DNA of 64,000 bases from contig CALSFV010000143.1 of assembly GCA_943737045.1 (NCBI GenBank), positions 38,501 to 102,500 on the forward strand, written 5' to 3'. The translations under genes were made by a program, and so were the position numbers. This stretch comes from Parapristionchus giblindavisi. Taxonomy: Eukaryota; Nematoda; Chromadorea; Rhabditida; Diplogasteridae. Numbering within the stretch: the first letter of the stretch is position 1; every line of letters begins with the position of its first letter. Under the pieces are notes generated by a model. It did no database searches. It was not told where the DNA came from and was given only the letters and a program-made list of their open reading frames with translations. Of the stretch, positions 56,299 to 64,000 are shown piece after piece.

Positions 56299-59200
56299 AT
56301 GAGGGGTACAGTACTCCTTCTTCTTTCATTTCCATTAATAGAATCAGTATTTGATTGTGCTCCTCATGAGACAACAGCATTCATTCGAAGTCCACGAACA
56401 AGACTATCAGGAACTCCTGTTGTTGTATCTACTGCTGGTATGTATCTCGCCCTACTTTGTATTATGTATTTCTTCTCAAGTCAATATTTCAATATCCGAT
56501 AATCTGTAACTCTAATAATTCAACTGTGATCTTTCATCTTTTTTTCCAAATGATTATGATCATTCTAAGCTTTGAATTCAATTGAAATATGAAATATGAA
56601 ATATGGTTATGGAACAATTACGAGAAATGAATTGATGGAATATTGAAAGAATAAATGGGATTGATTAATAGATGACTCATATCATTATAATTCTGGTTGT
56701 ATCTCAATCCCATCTCATCCTGCGATGTCTCATAGGTCTGGAATGAGGATGACTCTCCCTCTCCATCTTAGATCTCTCCCTCTTAGATCTCTCCCTCTCC
56801 CTCTTAGATCTCTCCCTCTCCCTACATCCCATATCTGTCTATCCCTTTCATCCTAACACATTTTCTTCCCAAGATGACATAAAGTTTGAATGGGATAGAT
56901 CCGGCATGACTTCTTCTTCTTCTGTATTATCTCTTCTACTTTCTTTTCTATTCTATAATGAATAATGAACACTTTCTCTTCTCATTTTCATTCAATTTGT
57001 GTCCTAATTCTATATACGGACACTCTTACTTTCTTCTTCTTCTTCTTCGTAGTCTTCATATAGATTAGATGAGAGATAATAGATCCTCGAATGGATGAAC
57101 ATTATACCACAAAGGTCAATATCGATCAGAGTCTCAAGGATACAATCAATAATGGACTACAGTACTCCAATCAAATACTTTGCTATTCAGGACACGATCT
57201 GACATGTGCTCAATACTGTCGTAACAATATTGAACCAACGACTGGAGCTCAACGAGTCTGTGCTTCATTTAACTTTGATGGAAGAGAAACTTGTTACTTC
57301 TTTGATGATGCTGCTGCCCCTGCTGGTAATCAATCAATCAATCAATCAATCAACCAATCAATCAATCAATCGACCAATCAATCGGCCAATCAATCGATCG
57401 ATCAATCAATCAATGATTCATAAGTACTATATCATATTGTCCTTTCAGGAACTGCTCAATTGGCATCTAATCCATCAGCTAATAACTTTTATTATGAGAA
57501 GACTTGTCTACCTGGAGTATCTGCTCATGAGGCTTGTACATATAGGTATCATAATATATTTATTGATTCATTATCGAATGATTAATATTGATTGATTATA
57601 GATCATTCTCATTCGAGAAGACTCGTAAGACAACCCTTGAAGGATTCGTTAGAAAGTCTCTTCAGGTACAGTAATCCTTATCTTTCCATTCAAGACCATT
57701 TTTGTATTATAGGTTGGATCTCATGAACAATGTCTATCAGCCTGTTTGAAAGAGACTGAATTTGTATGTCGATCAGTCAATTACAATTATGGTTCATATC
57801 TATGTGAAATGTCAACTGAAGATAGAAGATCAAAACCAACTCATCTAAGAAGGACTGATGATGATGTTGATTACTTTGATAATAATTGTTTATCTCGTAT
57901 GTTATTTATATAATATTATATTGAATTGAATTGAATGAATGATTATTCAGGTCAAAATCGTTGTGGATCATCAGGAGGAAATCTTGTATTCGTAAAGACA
58001 ACTAACTTCGAGATTCATTTCTATGATCATACTCAATCTGTTGAAGCTCAAGAATCATTCTGTCTACAGAAATGTCTTGATTCACTCAATACTTTCTGTC
58101 GGTTAGTCTTTATCTATTTCATATACATCTTCATCTATTATATTATAGATCAGTTGAGTTCTCTCCAACAGAAAAGAATTGTATTGTCTCTGATGAAGAT
58201 ACATTCTCTCGTGCAGATCAACAAGGACAAGTTCAAGCTAAAGACTATTATGAACCTATCTGTGTTGCTGGTATCTATCATTTATATCCAAAGATCAAAG
58301 ATCAAGAAACATTTTAGCTGATCTGTCATCATCTACTTGTCGTCAACAGGCTGCATTTGAAAGATTCATTGGATCTTCTATTGAAGGAGAGGTTAGGACC
58401 CCCCCTTTCTATTATTGATCTTTGATATTTTAAGGTTATTGCATCAGCTCAAGGAGTTACAACATCTGATTGTATCTCATTGTGTTTCCAGAATCTAAAC
58501 TGTAAATCAATCAATTATGATAGGTATTCATACTTAATCTTATAACTTCTTCATATGATCTATTAAGAACTGCTTCTACTTGTTATATCTATGCAGTTGG
58601 AAGAGCTGATGCTAATATAAAGGCTAATCCTGCTACTGATTATTATGAGTTCAATTGTGGTAAGTATCTCTCTATCTTCCTTCCATTCATATTCATTATA
58701 ATCTCTTAAGAATCACAATTCGGTGGAATGGCTCTATGTACTAATGAAGGAATTCGATTCATTGTTAATACAAAAGAACCATACACAGGAGCTATCTATG
58801 CTGCTGAGAGATTCTCCACTTGTTCACAGGTATATTCAATCAATCAATATTATTCAATCAATCAATATTATTCAATCAATCAATATTATTCAATCAATCA
58901 ATGCTACATACTCTATACAGTATACATTATAGGTAGTTGAGAACGCTAAACAGATATCGATTACCTTCCCTCCTCCTACCGTATCAACTGATTGTGGTAC
59001 TGTAATCAGAGATGGAAAGATGGAAGCACTTGTTGTAGTTTCACTGGATGGAGTTCTACCTCATCAGGTATTGTATATGATGAATAGATGAATGAATCTA
59101 CTCTATCTCTTATAGGTAACAACAGAATGGGATAGATTCTATCGTGTATCTTGTGATGTTTCAATGGATAAGATGGTAAAGGAAGGATCAGTCGTTGTTA

Positions 59201-60560
59201 CTACAATCTATGAGGCTGGGTATGATACTGTAACCCTACATATACTTACCGTAACCCAATACGACTTACAGTACTGCTGGTACTCAAGTTCTTGAAGTAG
59301 CCACTCCTCCTCCAGTTACAGCTCAATTGACATTTGTTAATCAATTAGAAGAACCTCTTGAGAAAGCTTCAATTGGTGATCCTCTTCTTCTTCTTGTTAC
59401 TTCTGAACAGGTATATTATATTCATAGAAGATTGATCGTTGATCTTTACATCGTTTATAGGCTGGACCTCATAATATGATGGTAACTGAATGTATAGCTA
59501 CTCGTATTGGTGGATTCGGTGATTCCGCCCCCTTCACTCTTATTGAGAATGGGTTTGTATTTTGAACTTTGATCTTTGATCTTTAATAAATGTTTTTAGA
59601 TGTCCTCGTTACCCTGCTCTTGTTGGTCCCATAGAACAAGATTTCGAGAAGAATCGTCTTAAGAGTGATGTAAGAGCATTCAGATTAGATGGAAGTTATG
59701 ATGTACAGATTATGTGTACTGTAATGTTCTGTGCTGGACCTAATGGATGTCCTGTTGTAAGTATTATTGATTCATTCCTAATGATATTCATTGAATTTAA
59801 ACGATAATTATGAATTATAGTCAAACTGTTTGGATAGTGGAACGAATGAACTATTCTCATCTCATGGAAGAAGAAAGAGGTATGATATAGAATGAATATG
59901 AAAGAATAGATGATATGAATAGTACAATGGATTCATTCATAGAAAAAGTAGATGGAGTGAAGATATGAGATAGAAGAAGAAGAAGGACCTACTTAACCCC
60001 CCCCCTTACTCTCCTTTTCCTTCCTTCTGTCCATCTCATATCAAACTTCCCCCCTCTCCCTCTCCCTCTCCCTCTCCCTCTCCCTCTCCCTCTCCCTCTC
60101 CTTCTAGAATCTTTTCTTCTTTCGTTAGATTACTATCGTCCATTGACTTCTATTATAGTCCCTTAATTGTTTTGAATGATCGTCTCCCCTTTCCCTTCTC
60201 CATCTCATATTCTTCTATTACAGATCAATTCCTTTGGAAGAAGGTAACAGTGAGGAGACTTTATCAGCTATCATTAGAGTATTGGCTAAAGGAGAAGAAG
60301 AAGAAGAATTGAATGAATTGAGATCTAATCATTCTATCAGGTATATCAATGAATGAATGAATGAATCGATAATATTGATCCTTTATAGACATGGATCATC
60401 ATCATCACCATCATCATTAGATGAATTAGTATGTATGAGTGAAGGATGGTTCATATCATCAGTTGTATCATTATCTCTTCTATGTCTTCTATTATCTACT
60501 CTTATTGTTGTATGGTCATTCCATTCATTATCATATAATACTAAACAACTTCCTCAATAA
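56299..60560 (+). CDS. NOAH/nompA-like apical matrix protein (PAN domains + ZP domain)
   Basis: Secreted or membrane-bound extracellular matrix protein of the cuticle. The signal peptide is MRGTVLLLLSFPLIESVFD. Then come several cysteine-rich PAN/apple modules, e.g. YCRNNIEPTTGAQRVCASFN, EQCLSACLKETEFVCRSVNY, SFCLQKCLDSLNTFCR and DCISLCFQNLNCKSINY. A ZP domain follows: ALCTNEGIRFIVNTKEPYTG, DCGTVIRDGKMEALVVVSL, PHNMMVTECIATRIGGFGDS, FTLIENGCPRYPALVGP and VMFCAGPNGCPVSNCLD. A furin-type site, HGRRKR (about 59875), comes next, then a membrane span WFISSVVSLSLLCLLLSTLI and a short tail ending KQLPQ at 60560. The PAN-then-ZP order is that of nematode NOAH-1/2 and insect NompA. About 17 exons; the 57327-57447 intron carries an AATC tetranucleotide run. 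The number of PAN modules (four or five) is uncertain. Confidence 0.9.
56750..56828 (+). repeat. CTCCCTCTTAGATCT repeat in NOAH-like intron
   Basis: Four or five units of CTCCCTCTTAGATCTCTCC in the 620-nt first intron. Same class as the FN3K intron repeat but with CTTAGAT in place of CTCGGAT. Confidence 0.7.
59998..60105 (+). repeat. CCCTCT hexanucleotide run in NOAH-like intron
   Basis: A C run (about 59998-60004) followed at 60053-60100 by about eight copies of CCCTCT in the intron just after the RRKR codons. Confidence 0.8.
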
Positions 60561-60863
60561 GACTCCGCCCATATCTAATAAACTCCTCCTTCTTTCTTCA
60601 TACATACATACTATTCATGCTCCTCCCCTCCCCTCTCCTTCTTTCAACTTCTTCGTCCCATAGCGGGTATTTCCATCCCTTCCCCATTTGTTCATTCTAC
60701 TCAAGTCTCTTCATCGATATCATTCCATATCTCAATCTAATAATAACTATTCATATCACTCACTTATAATAAACTTTATTCTTATATCTTATGTCATTAC
60801 TATTCTTTTACTCTATCGGAACATTTATGGGAGGGCTAATGAATAGACCAGATACTCAATAAA

Positions 60864-60972
60864 TAGAGGGAGAGGGAGAGGGAGAGAGAGGGAGAGGGAG
60901 AGGGAGAGGGGGAGGGAGAGGGAGGGGGAGGGAGAGGGAGAGGGAGGGGGAGGGGGAGGGAGAGGGAGAGTT
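60864..60972 (+). repeat. GAGGGA hexanucleotide tract
   Basis: About 17 imperfect units of GAGGGA and GGGGGA. Same purine strand bias as the satellite at 36405. Confidence 0.85.
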
Positions 60973-61204
60973 AGAGGGTGTGGGAGAGATCTACAAAGTA
61001 GTTGGATAAGTCTTCCATATTTTCACACCATTTATTCAATTGAAAGAATGTTAAAGCATGTTGTCCATTCTATTTGTTTTTATTCAAAAGAAAAAAAGAA
61101 GACAAAGAAATAGAACCACTTTATTTAAATGGTATCATCTATCCTCTCATAGAATACCAACATTTTAACATGTGTCCCCATCTCCTCCCTCTTCCCTCCC
61201 CCCC

Positions 61205-61356
61205 CTCTACCTCTCTCCTCTCCCCACCCTTCCATCTCCCTCCCTCTTCCTCCTCTACCTCTCTCCTCTCCCCACCCTTCCATCTCCCTCCCTCTTCCCC
61301 CTCTACCTCTCTCCTCTCCCCACCCTTCCATCTCCCTCCCTCTTCCTCCCCCTTCT
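61205..61356 (+). repeat. 48-bp pyrimidine minisatellite, about 3 units
   Basis: Units start at 61205, 61253 and 61301, each CTCTACCTCTCTCCTCTCC then CCACCCTTCCATCTCCCTCC. One or two substitutions between units. Confidence 0.85.
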
Positions 61357-61887
61357 CCTCTCCTTTTCATTATTCGTTTGGGATAGAGATTATTGTCATT
61401 GAATTGACTACTATTCTAACAATGTTCTTCTTCATCTCCTAATCCCTTCGTCTTCTTTTTCACATATATCATACAGTACACTGCAAGTTATATTTATGTC
61501 ACTGTCTTCAAAACTTGCAAAATTAACGAACATGCTCTATTGTTCAAGAAAATAATGATTTTAAACATTAAAAAAAGTATATAACAAGTCTATTTTCATG
61601 GAAAACAACCAGATTAAGTCACTTTAAAGTTTTCTACTGAAACAATTATTGAATGATTCTTTTGTGCATTTCAGGCCGATAATCGATGAAAATTCTGCGA
61701 AAACTTAACTGAGCGAGTAAATATTCAAATTTATATTTTGTTTGCATCATTAAAGTGCGTCCACAACACTATTTGTGATTCATTAAAGAAGGGGACCCAC
61801 GAGATTTGGAGTGCACTATTGACAAGAAGAACGTGGGGCATAGGAAGTGGCATAATGTTCTCTATTAGATATGAGCGAATACATGCG

Positions 61888-61957
61888 TAGAGCATGTAGC
61901 TCAGTGGTTAGTGGTCAGCGCTTGTAACCGCGCTACGTGGGTTCGATTTTCGTTTGC
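61888..61957 (+). tRNA. tRNA-like sequence (pseudogene or SINE head)
   Basis: Contains an A-box-like TAGCTCAGTGG, an anticodon-arm-like AGCGCTTGTAACCGCGCT and a B-box-like GGTTCGATTTT at tRNA spacing. The acceptor stem pairs poorly and the anticodon loop would have eight bases, so it is probably a decayed tRNA or a tRNA-derived element. A UGU (Thr) or GUA (Tyr) anticodon would depend on the alignment. Confidence 0.35.
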
Positions 61958-62275
61958 AATTTTCTTTATATTTATCCTTCAAATTCAAAAACTCGCGCCT
62001 TTCCCTGGGGGATCAATGAACTTTATGCTCGAATCACGACATTCCTGTGCACCTAAAATTTTAGAGAAAATTGTTTTTGTGTACAGGGAGATGTGTTCTA
62101 TAGTTCTGTCTGACCAATTTAGTCACGAAAAAAACTCGTGGGTCACCTTCTTTAATATTGAAATGTATTCAAATTTTCTTGAAATCATCGAAAATGAGCA
62201 TTTTCTGTGAGGAAATCAATGGATATAGTTGAACATTTTCCGTTTTTTCATGATCTGCAGCATATTCTTTTTCAT

Positions 62276-62752
62276 CTACTTTTCCTTTTCCCCCTCTTCC
62301 TCTCTTCTCTTCCTCTACCTCCTCTTCTCCTTCTCCTTCATCTTCATCTTCATCTTCTTCTCCTCTCCCTCTTCCTCTTCCTCTTCCTCTTCATCCTTTA
62401 TGTACTTCTCCTTCTATATTCATCTTCTTCTCCTCTTCTTCTTCCTCTTCCTTTTCTTCTCCTCATCCTCTTCCTCCTCCTCTTCCTCCTCCTCTTCTTC
62501 TTCCTCTTCCTCTTCCTCTTCCTCTTCCTCTTCTCTTCCTCTTCCTCTTCCTCTTCCTCTTCCTCTTCCTCTTCCTCTTCCTCTTCCTCTTCCTCTTCCT
62601 CTTCCTCTTCCTCTTCCTCTTCTTCTCCTCATCCTCTTCTTCCTCTTCTTCTCCTCTTCCTCTTCCTCTTCCTCTTCCTCTTCCTCTTTTTCTCATCGTC
62701 CTCTTCTTCCTCCTCTTCCTCTTCCTCTTCATCCTCTATGTACTTCTCCTTC
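62276..62752 (+). repeat. (CTCTTC)n pyrimidine tract
   Basis: Nearly 480 bp with almost only C and T, mainly CTCTTC and TCCTCC units, purest at about 62500-62620. Two imperfect copies of CATCCTTTATGTACTTCTCC and CATCCTCTATGTACTTCTCC (about 62391 and 62730) bracket the core, suggesting segmental duplication. Confidence 0.9.
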
Positions 62753-62972
62753 TATATTCATCTTCCTCTACTCTTCAAATGTCATTATCATTTATATTCA
62801 CTACACCCTTAGGGTACAACTGAGAAATAGAAATAGATAGATCTATCAAAACCTTCCACCTTTATTCATCCATTACAATATACGTACTCATTCTACCGTA
62901 ATCTCTAACACACCTACCGTAATTCCTCACTTTCTACCGTAATCTATGCTGATCTACAGTATGCTCATGTGA

Positions 62973-63853
62973 TGGCAGATAATGATGAAGAATCGCTCGG
63001 TTATTTCCGTCATTCATATGAATTAGTAAGTGAATAAATATAGAATATGATGAATAATCAATGAATCAATCTATTCAGACAGCTCTTTATACATTCTTTT
63101 ATTCTCTTGTATTCATTGGAGGATTATTTGGAAATACTTTCGTTGGTTTGTTCACTAATCGATAGATTAAGTATAAATGAATGAAGTATTCAGTATTAGC
63201 AGTAGCATTGAATCGTCAACTACGTACAACAACTGACTATTTGATATCATCTCTTGCTGTAGCTGATCTATTGATTACTCTATTCTGTCTACCAACTACA
63301 CTACTCAATAATATACTTATGGGTTCGATATTCTATTTACATTTTATCTATTGATTTGAAAGAAGAAGAGAAGGGGGCTTGGAAGTTGTAAACAGTTGGG
63401 AAAGAAAAGAAGACACGATAATAGAAATGGAGATAGAAGAAGAAGAACGAAAAGAACTATCATCTAATAGAAGGAGAGGGAGAGGAGGGAGAGGGAGAGG
63501 GAGAGGAGAGGGACAGGGACAGGGACAGGGAGAGGCAGAAGCAGAAGGAGAGGGAGAGATGGTTAGAGGACCAAGGCGGATAGGTCTTCAATCTATTTCC
63601 TACTACTGGTTGAAAGTATGAAATTAAAATGTGAGAAAAGAAGTAATAAATGATTAAATGAGAAGAGTTTTATAGAGAGAAACATATATACGTTATAGAT
63701 TTATATTAATAATATATAATATTATAGAATGGCAATTGGGTGCTGTAATATGTAAAATGTCAACATGGATTAATTCAACAACTTCATGTGCTTCTATATA
63801 TACTCTTGTTGCTGTTACGGCTGATCGATTCTTAGCTATTTGTTATACTCTCA
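62973..63853 (+). CDS. Rhodopsin-family GPCR, probably a peptide receptor (5' part only)
   Basis: Starts MADNDEESLGYFRHSYEL at 62973. TM1 is TALYTFFYSLVFIGGLFGN with the conserved GN. TM2 is DYLISSLAVADLLITLFCL with the conserved Asp and LPTTLLNNILM after it. TM3 starts WQLGAVICKMSTWINSTTSC, with the disulfide Cys, and ends VAVTADRFLAICYTLK, a DRF variant of DRY. The Trp-x-x-Gly before the Cys is normal for class A. The intron at about 63319-63727 contains a purine tract (63471-63560). The coding part visible ends at a donor-like site after CTCAA at about 63853; TM4 to TM7 lie outside the window. The ligand cannot be inferred, though the pattern is typical of neuropeptide receptors. Confidence 0.85.
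63471..63560 (+). repeat. GGGAGA/GGGACA purine tract in GPCR intron
   Basis: Hexanucleotide units GGGAGA, GGGACA and GCAGAA in the intron between TM2 and TM3. Same class as the other purine tracts of the window. Confidence 0.8.
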
Positions 63854-64000
63854 AGTATCATCCATTCATTCATTCATCCATTTATCCATTTTTTCCAAAT
63901 TTTAAATATCTGAATTATTACATAGATATTGAAGTATGACAATTGAATAGATTGGATACGACACTATATGAGTACTTGATTGAATCTATTATATTCATAT

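Larger units (their letters stand above)
60561..62972. other. 2.4 kb intergenic region rich in simple repeats
   Basis: Possible poly-A signals (AATAAA-like: TAATAAACTCC at 60576, AATAAACTTT at 60769) follow the NOAH-like gene. The rest is simple repeats (listed separately), a tRNA-like stretch and AT-rich sequence. Pyrimidine tracts give long low-complexity open frames that I do not accept as genes. Confidence 0.6.

Noticed and set aside
61074..61442. 122-codon frame over the 48-bp pyrimidine repeat
   Set aside because: Most of its length is the tandem repeat; no conserved segment outside it.
62207..62840. Leu/Phe/Ser-rich frames of about 200 codons and Arg/Glu-rich frames opposite
   Set aside because: Artefacts of the (CTCTTC)n tract.

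Overview
The window is nuclear DNA of an AT-rich animal. Every recognisable gene is split by very small introns (about 31-70 nt), while a few introns are inflated to kilobases by palindromic elements. A nematode, or at least an ecdysozoan, is my best inference: there is a NOAH/nompA-type PAN+ZP cuticle protein, an SmD3 with a nematode-like RG tail, an H-NOX guanylate cyclase, and repeat ends like Tc1 (TACTGGCCAAAAGGATAT). Intron 3' ends are not the usual nematode TTTTCAG; CAG, TAG, AAG and even GAG are used. The species cannot be named from this.

Layout. 96-4049 (-): phosphorylase kinase beta, running off the left edge, divergent from SmD3 (+, 4360-5342), followed by a globin (+, 5640-6309). 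6720-10259 (-): mRNA decapping enzyme DCP2, divergent from a DNAJB12/14-type ER J-protein (+, 10806-16728) whose intron holds a 3.5 kb foldback element. 17170-18096 (-): unclear small membrane protein; 18145-18948 terminal-inverted-repeat element; 19653-20060 (-): CRIP-type LIM protein. 20977-25199 (-): Ser/Pro-rich protein of unknown function whose second intron holds an inverted second copy of the foldback element plus an LTR-like insert. 28198-29409 (+): myo-inositol oxygenase. 30131-36295 (-): soluble guanylate cyclase subunit, with nested palindromes in two introns of its H-NOX region. 36405-42087: satellite of 46-bp purine-rich units, followed by more palindromes to 44283. 45245-49211 (+): SNX13-type sorting nexin. 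49708-55584 (+): fructosamine-3-kinase, one intron of which is a 59-copy 46-bp minisatellite. 56299-60560 (+): NOAH-like PAN/ZP protein. 60561-62900: low-complexity CT/GA tracts and a tRNA-like sequence. 62973-63853 (+): start of a rhodopsin-family GPCR that runs off the right edge.

The genes are ordinary housekeeping and signalling genes with no obvious shared pathway. What stands out is intron architecture: ultrashort introns beside introns carrying palindromes (DNAJB12, Ser/Pro-rich gene, guanylate cyclase, FN3K), and satellites that seem to have grown from local sequence, in one case from an exon/intron junction. No transposase, reverse transcriptase or CRISPR system is visible. Exon joins were made by eye from reading frame, GT..AG signals and remembered family sequences, so small boundary errors are possible.
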